Source: Chaenocephalus aceratus
Lineage: Eukaryota; Chordata; Actinopteri; Perciformes; Channichthyidae
Length of the DNA stretch: 64,000 bases
NCBI GenBank assembly: GCA_023974075.1
Contig: JAMFTG010000073.1
Span: forward strand, 124,001-188,000
Reading direction: 5' to 3'
Shown: piece after piece, positions 1-12,497 of the stretch
Layout: each line of letters starts with the position of its first letter
How positions within the stretch are numbered: the first letter of the stretch is position 1
Program-made: the position numbers and the translations under genes
Notes under the pieces: generated by a model
The model's input: the letters and a program-made list of their open reading frames with translations, nothing else
What the model was told of the DNA's origin: nothing
Database searches by the model: none

Positions 1-888
1 ATTAGCTTTGTGTGTAATGAATCTACATAATGTATGAGTTTCACTTTTTAAATTGAATTTCTGAAATAAACTAACTTTTCCGTGACATTAAAATGTATTG
101 AGATGCACCTGTATGTTGACTTTTTGTTGACATCATTTATATATGTACATGTGTATATTTGTTCATTGATGTTCACACATTCACTCTCTGCAGAGTAGAT
201 ATCGTGGGCCAGTGTTTTATTCCACCCATATATCACTGTTATTACACTTATTTTATACATTAATAGACCCCTAATACACGCTATTACAACCATTTTAGAC
301 ATGGACACCGAATGTCAAATGACTGTATGACCAGGATATAGAAACCATCTAAGGGTTAAAATTGTGAAATGAAAACCTCCTTTTAATGTGTTTATTTTGT
401 AAGAGAGGGTATGTAAAGCTTTTCAATTATTGAAAAACTAAGACAAACACCAAAACATTCTACTAATATAAACATTTTCAATTTTGAAATAATAATTTGG
501 AACCTAATTTTCACTCATTTGAATAAACAAAAAATAAGTAGTGCCTCAGTATTTCTACACAAAATCTTTCCTACCTTGATCTGATGGGCGTCACACGATG
601 AGCTTCTTCCTCCCTGTGATCACTTCACTTGGGGGGGTTTCTCTCATATGAATCTACGAGTTTAACTGTTTTAATGTAGCTCTCTGCAGCCTTTCACATC
701 ACACTTGACTTTTAAGACTGCTGTGACTTTGCTGTGTACTTCTTCTCTTTGACTTTGCCTCTTGGTGTGTACGTTTGGAGGGGGGGCCGCACTGCTGAGC
801 ATTCGTGCAGGAAACTAAGTGTTACATTCTCCACCCTCGCTCTCTGTGTGTGTGTGTCCCTCAGCCCCCTCCCTCTCTAACCTCCTCA

Positions 889-891
<3 letters not shown>
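1..891. other. Unassigned AT-rich DNA
   Basis: No supportable gene. The open frames here are short and lack recognisable motifs. The stretch is AT-rich and contains no obvious repeat apart from short homopolymers. Confidence 0.5.

Positions 892-976
<85 letters not shown>
892..976. repeat. (TG)n microsatellite
   Basis: Uninterrupted TG dinucleotides, about 42 units. Cys-Val open frames across it are artefacts of the repeat. Confidence 0.98.
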
Positions 977-1770
<794 letters not shown>

Positions 1771-2014
1771 GTGTGGTTGGTGTGAAAATGTGAAGCTTCA
1801 TAGTATCACTTTTTACCTAGTTTACAGTTTATCACAACCATAGGGGTTATTGTGGTAAATATGTATTTTATTGTATAAGTCTTAACGTTTTAAATAACAT
1901 GTATAAAACATAAGTATGTGAATTTTGAAACAAATTAGCTAAATGTGAAGGTTATTAATAGTCAAAATGTTCTCATGTCATACACAAGTTGCTGGGAAAT
2001 AGATATTGAATCAT

Positions 2015-2090
2015 TTCATTTCAAACCTTTATTTAACCAGATTGGTCCCATTGAGATCATAGATCTCTTTTTCAAAGGAGACCTGCAGAA
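2015..2090 (-). mobile_element. LINE 3'-tail fragment (family shared with 25600 and 56540)
   Basis: Read on the minus strand this is a short sequence with the core GGTCTCCCTTTGAAAAAGAG, a 'GATCTCAATGGGACCAATCTG' type stretch and a terminal AATAAAGGTTTGAAATGAAA tail. The same tail occurs on the plus strand near 25600-25680 and 56538-56615. The shared 3' end with a simple-repeat tail fits extreme 5'-truncated non-LTR retrotransposon copies. No coding part is present, so the exact clade is not assigned. Confidence 0.6.
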
Positions 2091-2574
2091 TTATTTAAAA
2101 CATTTATTTATCACTGTTTGGCTGGGATTAGGCTGGATTATAAACCTGTTGTTCATCCTGTGTGATTAAAATCACATTACAGATCAGCTAACATGACAGG
2201 AGCATTCTCTAGGCTATTTCCTTGAGAGGATCTTTGTGTTCAAATATTTCCAGACAAGTATCTCTCTGGTTGGAAAGTCCAACCATAATTGTCTGATGAA
2301 AACCATCTAACTTGAGTGCAAATAGGAGAACCTGTGTTAAGTGTGGCTGGATGAGGATGCATGCTCTGGCAGTATTAGAAGTGTTAATGAGACTACTGGG
2401 GTTCAATTATGTCTAAAGCATAACATCCTGACATTTTTTTAAAAACATTTCATCTTTCCAACCTTGTAAAATGTAATATAATTAATCTTAACCTCTTCTA
2501 ACACCATTCTGTTCCTCAGCTCATTGCATAGTTATCCATAAGGTAACTCCAAACAGGAAGTTCAGGAACAAATG

Positions 2575-2603
2575 TGCCTGCCTGCCTGCCTGCCTGCCTG
2601 CCT
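2575..2603. repeat. (TGCC)n microsatellite
   Basis: About seven tandem TGCC units. Confidence 0.95.
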
Positions 2604-2770
2604 ATTTATATAGCCCAATATCACAAATGTTACATTTGTCTCAGTGGACTTCACAGTTTGTACAGAATATCAGTATGACAATACGACACCCTCTGTCCTT
2701 AGACCCTCACATCGTACAAGGAAAAACTTCCAGAAAAACACCACAGTTTAAAGGGGAAAACGTGTCTACG
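2604..2770. mobile_element. Dispersed fish repeat, LINE/SINE 3'-end-like
   Basis: It begins with a TATTTATATAGCCC stretch followed by CA/TG-poor sequence, of the kind repeated throughout fish genomes as LINE 3' UTR-derived pieces. The assignment rests on resemblance only; no coding sequence or target duplication was found. Confidence 0.4.
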
Positions 2771-2804
2771 TACATGCACTCCCTTAGGATAGGTTGAGGG
2801 AAAA

Positions 2805-3135
2805 GGGTAGCACTAGTTGGCTCTTTGATTTAACTTGTTAGATATATGGTCAAACTAGTTTGGCACTCTGCTTTACTAGTTAAATAAAACATTACACTAG
2901 TCGCTCTTTTTCAGCAACTTGTGGCACTTTTGTCCGACTGGTTAGCACATACAGTAAGCCTTACTAGTTACGCCATGAGCAGTACTTGTAGCACCAAAGT
3001 CCCAACTTGTAAGCTTTTTGAAGAACTAGTGACTCTCTGACCGTACTAGTGATGCTAAAAGTCTTACAAGTTAACTAGTGCGCTGCAAAAGCTCTGACAT
3101 GTTGACTAGTTACAAAAAAGAAGCAGAACTAGTTA
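2805..3135. repeat. ACTAGT-rich patch
   Basis: Ten ACTAGT hexamers, plus four ACTTGT and related variants, occur in about 330 bp with irregular spacing of roughly 15-70 bp. There is no open frame. The density is far above chance for a hexamer (expected well under one). Possibly the body of a non-autonomous element; termini not identified. Confidence 0.7.
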
Positions 3136-3291
3136 AGTAGTGGCATACATTTGTCTGCACTGCCTGCACACAGAATCACTCACTCGTTATGCTAACAGGT
3201 ATTGTGTGTGTAAAAAATACATCAATAAGCTGCACTGTTAACATGATTACCACAAACACACGGTGTGGATTTATTATCCAATCCCACAGAC

Positions 3292-3612
3292 CAGGGGTCG
3301 GCAACCTTTTTGATATGTGCCATTACAACAACAAAAAATATCAGCGTGACAACGATCGTGAATTAACAAACGGGGGTGAGCTGCAATTGCTGAAGTGCTT
3401 TCCTCTGTGCACCACGGAGGAAAGCGGCAGAAAGTTGCCTGGAGTTAAAGAGAGCGGGGCTGCGTTGCGTGCATGGCTGCCTTCCGTCTCGTTCAGGATC
3501 CGAAAATACAATTTTAATATTTTGCACACTTATTCCACTTATTCCTAGTGTGCCACTGGTTACTGTGCCGTGTGCCAATGGTGACACGCGTGCCAGGGGT
3601 TGCCGACCCCTG
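3292..3612. mobile_element. hAT-type MITE, 321 bp
   Basis: Terminal inverted repeats CAGGGGTCGGCAACC / GGTTGCCGACCCCTG are flanked by an exact 8-bp duplication CCACAGAC at 3284-3291 and 3613-3620. The 8-bp duplication and CA..TG termini are hallmarks of the hAT superfamily. No transposase is encoded. Confidence 0.9.
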
Positions 3613-4146
3613 CCACAGACCATCCTGCTAAAATATTTACGAGAGCATTCCCCCATGGAAAATAGTCCTCAACAAAATTGCACTGTCTCTTCCTGTGGTC
3701 AGAAACTTTAAAAAATGTCGGTGTCAAGATCTTTCATGAAATTACTAAGCCTATTTAATAAATGCAGCAATGTAATGTGTGGTGTCCTCTACTTCTGTTG
3801 TAGTCAACTAAACAGACCTCGTACACAACAGAATCGTTCCTTCCACTCCACACTGCACAACAACAAATCACTAACTGTCATTCAAAACTTACGCAACATC
3901 TTGCAAGAAACAGCGTCTGAGGGCTTCTTAAAGGAGACATGTCATGCTTTTCCGGTTATTACCAGTCCCCTTGTGTGTTATGAAGGTTTTTATGCATGTA
4001 AACGGTCTGCAGTCAAAAACCTCTAACACAGAAAAGACCTCCCCAAAACACCTCGTTGGAGATTTCTCATGTTCTTCCTGGGTATTGTGACGTCTGAATA
4101 CCCAGTAGCCACGCCCAGAGCTATGACCAGGCTGATTGGTCCAAAT

Positions 4147-4417
<271 letters not shown>

Positions 4418-4667
4418 TTTCTCCTCCCTGGCTGCAGGCTGATAAGAGACAGTTGGGATCGCGGCGAAATTCTCTCTGCAAACCCATTCTCACAGCGTTT
4501 ATCAACCTTTTTCTTACTCAATATCAAGCCACACTTATTGTTTTTACTTCGGCTGTGAGTTTGTGTGTGCTCAGGATGAGTTTCGCTGTGTTTCGCTGTG
4601 TATCGCGAAACAAGGAAACAACACCTCCACGGAGCTCAGCGCGATTCACAACGTCCCGACCAATCAG

Positions 4668-5153
4668 TGTTACGGTTATCTGAGAGAACCCAAACGCAGG
4701 ACACGGCAGTGTGTTACAAAGGTTTTATTTGGAGGAGATAATCCGGCTGGAGAGTATCCACTGGAGCGTAATCCATTGAAGAGTATCCTCCGGAGTTTTA
4801 ATCCACTGGAACGTAATCCACTGAAGCGTAATCCTGGAGCACAAGAAGAACAGGTAAGAATAGATTCAGGTGAAGCGAAAATAGTCACTATACTTTAAGA
4901 AGGCTGAGAAGGCTAAGAGTTTTACCACTGGGGTTTAACAACGATCTGGCGCTGACAGGTTGTGGAGCCTCCGCTGATATACCATCCGTAATGGCTGATG
5001 GGAATCAGGTGTGTCGCAGAGGAGAGTGCTCAACTGTTTGCAGCTGGTGGAGATTTGAGCCGGGAGCCAGGAGTGACAGGCACCACGCCCACACAGACAG
5101 GGAAAGGGAAAACACACACACAAGGAAGGTGGCTGGAGAATGCAACCACCACA
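4668..5153 (-). repeat. 3' LTR of Gypsy element
   Basis: Matches 8916-9401 along its length with roughly ten differences. It begins TGTTACGG and ends CCACCACA on the plus strand. It sits downstream of pol because the element reads on the minus strand. Confidence 0.95.
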
Positions 5154-5189
5154 GTACCCCCCCCTTAAGGGACGCCTCCAGGCGGTCTA

Positions 5190-5375
5190 CCAGGTTTACC
5201 AGGTCTTCCAGGGTTATCCCGGTGGAAGTCCCGTATCAGAGATGCGCCCACGATGTCTCGCCGGGGAACCCAACACCTCTCCTCTAGACCATAGCCCTCC
5301 CAATCCACCAGCTATTGGAATCCCCTTCCACGGCGACGAACGTCCAACGTCCTGACGGTGTACGTTGGATGATTA
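5190..5375 (-). pseudogene. Chromodomain remnant of Gypsy integrase
   Basis: In a minus-strand frame shifted from the end of the pol frame, the translation shows the chromodomain pattern YTVR..LDVRRRG..F followed by LVDWEGYG. A stop interrupts the hydrophobic core and a frameshift separates it from the integrase. The intact domain in chromoviruses binds methylated histone H3 and directs insertion. Here it is broken. Confidence 0.75.
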
Positions 5376-7497
5376 TTGATGATGCGGGGGGTGGGGGAAC
5401 ACTCACTGGAGGAGACAAAGGACTGCTGGCAACAGGTTTCAACAGAGATACATGAAATGTTGGATGAACCTTCATGTGTGAGGGAAGTTTGAGTTTGACT
5501 GCAGATGGATTAATAATGGAGTCGATGATGAAGGGGCCGACATACCGTGGGGTAAGTTTCTTTGACTCTGTCTTGAGTGGGAGATCTTTGGACGAAAGCC
5601 AAACACTCTGACCTGGTAAGTAAGGGGCCTGGGTCCTGTGGCGGTCTGCGATGAGGCGGAGCAGGGCAGCGGAGCGGAGCAGGGCTGCTCGGGTGTCCCT
5701 CCACACCTTACGACAGCGACGAAGGTGGGTCTGAACGGAGGGAACAGCAACTTCCTCTTCCTTGGCTGGAAACAGAGGTGGTTGGAAACCCATGGCACAA
5801 TGAAAAGGTGAAATACCTGTGGCTGCACTTGGCAGGGAGTTGTGGGCATACTCGATCCATGGCAGATGTAGGACCCATGACGAAGGGTTCTTGAAAGCCA
5901 CACAACGAAGGGCCGACCCCAGACCCTGGTTGGCCCGTTCTGTTTGCCCGTTCGTCTGAGGATGATAGCCAGCTCCCAGAGCCTGACAGAAGGCCTTCCA
6001 AACGTGGGAAATGAACTGGGGGCCCCGGTAAGAGACGATGTCGGTGGGGATCCCATGAAGTCGAACTACATGGTTGACCAGAAGATCTGCAGTCTCTCGG
6101 GCAGTGGGAAGTTTGGAAAGAGCCACAAAGTGTACCATCTTTGAGAATCTGTCCACAATAGTTAGGATGATGGTATTTCCTTGTGAAAGTGGAAGTCCAG
6201 TAACAAAATCCAATGCCACATGCGACCAAGGGCGACTAGGTACTGGCAGTGGGCGAAGCAGGCCAGCGGGGGAGGACTTGGCGCGGGCACACACTGTACA
6301 GGCAGCAACAAAGGCCCTGGTATCTTGAGCCATGGAAGGCCACCAGAAGCGTTGTTTGAGAACGAGCAGTGTGCGATGGACACCAGGATGACATGAGAAA
6401 CGAGAGGTGTGTGCCCACTGCAGGACCTTGGAGCGAACAGGGGTAGGCACAAAAAGACAATTAGCTGGGCAGTTACCTGGGCTAGGCTGCGCTCGCTGGG
6501 CCTCCCTGACCAATGACTCAATCTCCAAGGTAACAGCCCCCACCACGCAGGAGGCAGGCAGGATAGTGTCTGGACTGGCAGCTGGTCCATCGTAAGCGAA
6601 CTGGCGAGAGAGGGCGCCAGGCTTGAGGTTCCGTGACCCTGGACGGTAGGTGAGGGTGAGTGAGAAGCGGCCGAAATACAGGGCCCATCGAGCCTGACGG
6701 GAGTTAAGGCGCTTGGCAGATTGGATGTACGCCAGGTTCTTGTGGTCCGTCCATACAATAAAAGGGAGTTCAGCTCCCTCCAGCCAGTGCCTCCACTCCT
6801 CTAGGGCAAGTTTGACAGCCAGCAGCTCTCTGTTACCCACGTCATAGTTCTTCTCAGCTGGGGTGAGGCGGCGAGAGAAAAATGCACAAGGATGCAATTT
6901 TTGGTCTCGTTCCGAGCGCTGGGAAAGAACTGCTCCTACCCCGGTGTTGGAGGCATCGACCTCCACAACAAACTGGCGAGAGGAATCAGGGTGGATGAGC
7001 ACAGGGGCAGTGGTGAAGAGTCTCTTTAGCTCTGAAAAGGCTGCATCGCACTCTGGGGTCCAGGAAAAGCCAGTTGTGGGGGAAGTGAGTCTGGTTAAAG
7101 GACCCGCCACTCTGCTGTAGTCCCTGATGAAGCGCCGATAGAAATTGGCGAAACCAAGAAACTGTTGAAGCAGTTTGACTGAGGTTGGTTTGGGCCACCC
7201 CACCACCGCTTGGATCTTCTCAGGGTCGGACCTAAGCTTTCCTTCCTCAACGATGTAGCCCAGGAATGAGACTGTGTTGACATGGAATTCGCATTTCTCC
7301 GCCTTTACAAAGAGTCTGTTCTCCCGGAGTCTCTGCAGCACCTGCCTGACATGGATAATGTGCTCCTCCTTGTTACGAGAGAATATGAGGATGTCATCCA
7401 GGTAGACAAAGACTGATCGGTTGAGGAGGTCACGGAGCACATCGTTCACCATTGACTGAAAGATTGCAGGCATGAGGATAAGCAAAAAAACCTCCAA
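5284..7497 (-). pseudogene. pol: Gypsy pol: partial RT, RNase H, integrase
   Basis: A 737-codon open frame that starts inside the reverse transcriptase. The polymerase catalytic box YLDD is present near residue 34, but everything N-terminal to it (RT motifs upstream of the active site) is missing. RNase H follows with EVDAS and DHKNLAY (about residues 178 and 252). The integrase zinc region has an HHCC pattern (about residues 365-410), then a catalytic core with LDF, and the E in NGQTERAN. The second catalytic Asp, normally in S-D-R-G-P-Q-F, is Tyr here (SYRGPQF). These changes and the RT deletion mark a dead copy. Confidence 0.93.
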
Positions 7498-7517
7498 CTA
7501 ATGATCTTGCCAGTTAC

Positions 7518-7889
7518 CTAATCAATCTGGGGGTTGTGAGTTCTTAACCAGGGATGGCCCAACACTATGGGGGCCTGAGGTGAGGAAATTAGGTGAAACT
7601 GAATAAACTCACGATGGTTTCCAGACAGAATGAGGTTTACTGGCTTGGTGCGGTGAGTGACTTGGGCCAGGAATTTTCCATTTAGAGCATTAGCACTAAG
7701 AGGTGAATCTAACACTTCGCAGGAAATTCCTGCCTGAGCTGCAATGTCAATGTCCAAAAAATTCTCATCCGCCCCCGAGTCCACTAAGGCGAGCGGGGGT
7801 AGGGACTGTTGGTTGCAGCAAAGCATGGCTTCTAGCTGCGTTCTGGGTCGAGGGTTGAGAGAGGAGGAAGGGCTCGCCAGAATCCCCAC
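7518..7889 (-). pseudogene. Gypsy aspartic protease fragment
   Basis: The retropepsin-like active-site motif ALVDSGADENF lies near residue 35, followed by a GHPWL segment (about residue 113) resembling the second retropepsin signature. The frame stops just before the pol frame begins, where the linker and first half of RT should be. Several hundred bases are therefore inferred to be deleted at about 7498-7517. The frame is offset from the upstream gag frame, consistent with frameshift expression in this group. Confidence 0.85.
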
Positions 7890-7891
7890 AG

Positions 7892-8899
7892 CTAATGACG
7901 AGCCTGACCTTTTGGCAGACTAGGACAGGAGGAAACGAGATGACTGGTTTGGCTGCAATAAACACATTCCCCAGCATGGATCCTTCTAGCACGCTCAGAT
8001 GGTGAGAGGCGGGCCCTTCCCACTTGCATGGGCTCATCTCCATGGGATGAGGCTGAGTAAGGAAGTCGGGAAAGATCGGAGAATAGGGGTAGTGGCGGTT
8101 CCAATTTGGGGATCAAGTGAGAAGTTGCTGGGATTGGAGTGACGGCTAGTCCTATCCCTACGTCTCTCTCTGAGGCGATTATCCATCTTAATGGCTGTGG
8201 CTATTAAATTATCCAAGCTACCTGGATCATCCCTAGCCTCTAGGCCCTGAATAAAAGCATCCTGTAGTGACTCGTTATTCCAGCGTGAGTCGGAAGCCAT
8301 GTTCTAAACTCCACTGAAAATTCGGCTACACTACGGGAGCCCTGCCGGAGAGAAAGAAGGCGCCTAGCAGCATCCCTCCCCCGTACCGGGTGATCAAAAA
8401 CTTTTTTCATTTCAGAAATGAAAGTATCATATGACCAGCAAATGTGTGGCTGGCTCTCCCTAACAGCTGTAGCCCAATCTAAAGCCCTCCCCCTCAACAG
8501 GCTCATTACATATGCTACCCTAGCCCCATCTGTGTGATAAGTACTAGGCTGCTGCTCAAAAACTAACGTACACTGGAACAAAAAGGCTCTACAATTACCC
8601 AAATCTCCAGCGTATCGTTCAGGTGTGGGAATGACAGCCTCTCGTAGCTGATGGAGGAGTGCGGCAGGAGGGGGGGGAGGGGCTGTCGGCTGTGCAGCGT
8701 GCTGCGGAGGAAAAGCCTGTGAAGTGAGCAGTTCTACCTGCGTGCCGATTATTTGCACATTAACGGAGAGGTTCCGGAGAGTCTCCAATGCCTCACGGAG
8801 AACTGTATCATGATGCCCCACGAGAGCGCCTTGACTGGCCAGGGCTTGGCAGAGTTCGTCCGTAGTTTTGGCCTGGTAGCCGGTGTCCGCTGGGTCCAT
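7892..8899 (-). pseudogene. gag: Gypsy gag, frameshifted
   Basis: Three overlapping minus-strand frames (8240-8899, 8034-8300, 7892-8116) together cover a Gag. The first begins MDPADTG about 15 bp from the upstream LTR and carries the capsid-like region with RYAGD, LFQC and LDWA segments, typical of Gypsy/PEG10-type Gag. The last has a CX2CX4HX4C zinc knuckle (CVYCSQTSHLVSSC). At least two frameshifts are needed to join them. Confidence 0.85.
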
Positions 8900-8915
8900 A
8901 CTGGCCAGATCGTTC

Positions 8916-9401
8916 TATTACGGTTATCTGAGAGAACCCAAACGCAGGACACGGCAGTGTGTTACAAAGGTTTTATTTGGAGGTGATAATCCGGCTGGAG
9001 AGTATCCACTGGAGCGTAATCCACTGAAGAGTATCCTCCGGAGTTTTAATCCACAGGAACGTAATCCACTGAAGCGTAATCCTGGAGCATAAGAAGAACA
9101 GGTAAGAATAGATTCAGGTGTAGCGAAAATAGTCACTATACTTTAAGAAGGCTGAGAAGGCTAAGAGTTTTACCACTCGGGTTTAACAACGATCTGGCGC
9201 TGACAGGTTGTGGAGCCTCCGCTGATATACCATCCGTAATGGCTGATGGGAATCAGGTGTGTCGCAGAGGAGAGTGCTCAACTGTTTGCAGCTGGTGGAG
9301 ATTTGAGCCGGGAGCCAGGAGTGACAGGCACCACGCCCACACAGACAGGGAAAGGGAACACACACACACAAGGAAGGTGGCTGGAGAATACAACCACCAC
9401 A
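8916..9401 (-). repeat. 5' LTR of Gypsy element
   Basis: The partner of 4668-5153. It ends ACCACA at 9401 and is followed by the ATCAG target duplication. The gag start lies only about 15 bp inside it, so the leader is very short and no classical primer-binding site was recognised. Confidence 0.93.
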
Positions 9402-9576
9402 ATCAGAGCACACTGTGCACAGGGAGGGTGGGGGCTGGAGATATTGGAGCTACAACGAGCCGTTAAAGGCAGAGAGTAAAATTCAGTGAATACACGTAGA
9501 TTACAGAGATGCGGTATGAGAAACCAATGTGAAACCAATTGGAAAACTGCACAATATAAATCTATTCTAGTAGACC

Positions 9577-10342
9577 TGTTAGAAATTAAAATCAATGTTT
9601 TGAGAGCATAGTGCACCTTAAACATACAGTCAGTTTAAGTGCTGTTTTATACTGAAAAACCAGAGGTTCTTGTGCACTACCAGTTGTTAAGCTTTTATTC
9701 TGAATATCCTTCATCTCCGGTTAGCATGAGGCTAATATACCATTTACTATAGAGGTGAATTTAGCACCGTTATGATATGATGTTGCACAGCGAAACCTAC
9801 TGATTTCAACACTACAACTATAGACGTCGAGATATTATTATTGTTGGATAAGGTACAGTTTATTTGATTACGTTATTGTTTACAGTTGTGGGTAGCATGT
9901 GACAACATTCGGAACGACCGGAAACCAAACTGCTGTGAAGTATTTCCTGTATTTTTAGGAGTATTGATTACAGCGTTTAGAATGTGTTAAATGAAAAGTC
10001 ATGAAAGAGTTAAGGAAGAGAAAAGGCGTGTTTAGATATATATTGAATGTACAATGTCTTTATCCTCTGATATGCGTAACAACGGACATTGAAATGTGGA
10101 GAGCCGGCCTGCAGGGAGGAGCCAGCAGAGGATATATAAACAGCACGACCTGAGGGGACGGCCTCTTTCGCCGCTGACCAGAGCCAGAGACACAGCTGTA
10201 TTTCTGTCGGACAATATCCTGTTTGTGACATTACCACGCTTTTCATTAATTAAAGTACCAATTTGAACCTTCTCAGAGACTCCATTTAGTCTCCTTTTTA
10301 AACTTCTGTCCTGGACGCTAGAATAATCACACACAGATAACA
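9577..10342 (+). mobile_element. Solo LTR, 766 bp
   Basis: Starts TGTTAG and ends ATAACA, flanked by a 4-bp duplication GACC (9573-9576, 10343-10346). The inverted copy of the host repeat near 34680 is uninterrupted at this point, which confirms the insertion. A TATA box (GGATATATAAAC) lies near 10129-10140. A related copy with its own ATGC duplication sits at 38624-39200, and a partial one near 24610-24950. The 4-bp duplication suggests an endogenous-retrovirus-type LTR. Confidence 0.85.
10128..10160 (+). promoter_or_regulatory. TATA box of solo LTR
   Basis: TATATAAA followed by GC-rich DNA, within the solo LTR in the orientation that the LTR relationship predicts. A core promoter is inferred, with no expression evidence. 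Confidence 0.5.
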
Positions 10343-10441
10343 GACCTCAACAATGGAATTATGATCAGTGAAAATTGCCATGACATGTCTCCTTTAACAT
10401 TTAACAAACTATGAATGTGTCATACCCACTTAACCTGTTAA

Positions 10442-10937
10442 GCCCTGAGCTTATTTTTCAGGTCTCAGGCTCGAAAATGACATTTCCAGAACAAATGACG
10501 ATAATTGCACTTCTTAAAGGGGTACATTAATAATCTTTTTTTCAAAGCAATGATAAACCTGTGAGTTGGATGTAGAAAAGTCAGAATCAATATAGATTTT
10601 TTTTATTTTAAAGTAAATTCAGATTGAACATAGTAAAAAAATGTAAATTATAGTGCCCGTCCAAAAAAAAACATTACTTATAGTGAAAACCACCCTTGAA
10701 TGATGGATATTTTGGACGGAAACTATCATTTACATTTTTTTACTATGTTCAATCTGAATTTACTTTAAAATAAAAAAATTCAATATTGATTCTGACTTTT
10801 CTACATCCAACTCACAGGTTTATCATTGCTTTGAAAAAAAAAAGATTATTAATGTACCCTTTTTAGAAGTGAAGATGTAGTAATTTGTTCTGGGAATGTC
10901 ATTTTCGAGCCTGAGACCTGACAAACAGGCTTGGGGC
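10442..10937. mobile_element. Fold-back TTAA MITE, 496 bp
   Basis: Two arms of roughly 220 bp are near-perfect inverted copies around an unpaired centre at about 10660-10710. Both ends abut TTAA (10438-10441, 10938-10941). Each arm ends in the sequence GCCC..GAGC / CTTGGGGC. A single-stranded copy would fold into one long hairpin. No coding capacity. Confidence 0.85.
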
Positions 10938-10941
10938 TTAA

Positions 10942-11720
10942 CTGATTGATTAAGCAACCTGAGCTAGCCCCTCCCCTTTGATAAAGCTTAACAAACATCA
11001 TGTCTCTTTACAGGTGATACCGCCGTAATAACAGTGAAGACATGATACTCAGGTGTGCAGAACTTGAAAGTTTGCTCTGGGAAATACATAGTCTCTGTTA
11101 TGTAGGAAAGTTCTATTTTGGAAAATCTTGTATTTGAGGTCAAGTTTACAGAAATAAAAGTGCCACTGTGCTCATGTGACTCCCTTTTCACCATCTGCCT
11201 CTCCTTCCCCTTCACTCTCCCTGACCCATCCTGGCTCTGGGACCCCTGTACAAGATCCTTCTACTGACCACAGTATTTTATTCAACAATAAAAAGTAATA
11301 CATTCCTAGATCTTTGGAAAAGTGATCAAACTGATTCTCATCAGTTTTGCATTCAAAGGTAATCAGATTTCCTGAGGGTAAGCTGCTGCTACTCAGCCAC
11401 TGTAAATATTAACTTGGGGAGATTTGTTGGGAGAGCAAACGAACAAGGAAGGTACTTTAGGGAATTCCCAGTGAAAAAGTGTGCAACACTTTATTGTATA
11501 GAGATTTGGAGGGTTCCTTAGTGAATTTAGTTAGTTTCAAGGATGCCTCTTCATGTGTAAAGTCCTTCTTCGAAACCCACAGGGATTCATTAATGTATTT
11601 ATACTGAAATAACAAGTCAAGGCCAACTCCAGTTCATGAGCTTGTGATGAGTGCACATGATATGTAAAGGTTTTAAATGAAGTTGTCTCAAGAAGGTTTG
11701 ACACAGAGCACCCTTCAAGT
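10942..11720. other. Unassigned DNA
   Basis: No motif-bearing open frame and no repeat termini recognised. Confidence 0.4.
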
Positions 11721-11796
11721 TATGATATCACTGCCTGAGCAGCTGCTATGACTGTTAGATAACAGTCATAGCAGCTGATCAGGCAGTGATATCATA
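11721..11796. repeat. 76-bp near-perfect palindrome
   Basis: Two 36-bp arms differ at one base and flank a 4-base loop (AGAT). It starts TATGATATCACTGCC and ends with its complement. Confidence 0.95.
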
Positions 11797-12497
11797 GCCA
11801 ATGTGGTTAGCCACTTGGTTTCTAATTGGTCAACCAAAGAGGGTGTATCTCATGAAGTTATCCCACTGTGTAAAGCTCTGATACTTAATAAGAAGAGAAG
11901 CCAATATAAATATTAACCAGTCGGCCAACATGCAAGCTAGCAATACAAACAGCATTTCCTGTTAGGTTATGATATTCAAATGTGACATTAGCTTAGCAGC
12001 CAATCAACAATTATTGAGATAACATATGCAGGTCAGCCTTCCATCCAGGAGTCCTCACCAAATATAATTACCATGTTTTCAAATGAGTACTAAACTAAAG
12101 TGTATTTTACCTTTCATTTATTCTCTCACCTCTGGACTTTGGTCATATTGGTTATGAAACTACACTCACCAAAGTGTTCTATGGGATCTAAGAACACTAA
12201 AAATAGGTTCAAAGAGGCTACAAGTGTCCAATGACATAAGTCAATAGATTTGGGAGAAAAACACAGTTTATTGGTGAAATGATAACTCCTAAACATAGAA
12301 TAAAGAGGAAAACTCACTTCCTGGTTAGATTTTCAATTACCATACTCTCAGTTTTGTGAAATCTGCAGTGCTCACTTTTGGTTTTAATTAAATAAAGTTC
12401 AGCTCATCTGGTTAAACAGTTGTTTTTGGTCCGATTGTATTTCTTGACCTGTTTGGACTCTGGATCTCTGCAACTCCTCATATTAGTTCAATATTAT
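11797..12497. other. Unassigned DNA
   Basis: No gene or repeat structure seen. Confidence 0.4.

Larger units (their letters stand above)
4668..9401 (-). mobile_element. Ty3/Gypsy (chromovirus, Sushi-like) LTR retrotransposon, defective
   Basis: A 4734-bp element on the minus strand with two ~486-bp LTRs, TG..CA ends and an exact 5-bp duplication ATCAG (4663-4667, 9402-9406). Gene order is gag, protease, RT, RNase H, integrase, then a chromodomain remnant, as in vertebrate chromoviruses of the Sushi type. A C-rich (G-rich on the coding strand) polypurine tract abuts the downstream LTR at 5154-5166. Gag is frameshifted, the N-terminal half of RT is deleted and the integrase has a catalytic substitution, so the copy cannot move on its own. 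LTR divergence is about 2%, which suggests a fairly recent insertion. Confidence 0.95.

Noticed and set aside
5472..6758. Other long frames within the Gypsy pol region
   Set aside because: Shadows of the true pol frame; only the 5284-7497 frame carries RT, RNase H and integrase motifs.
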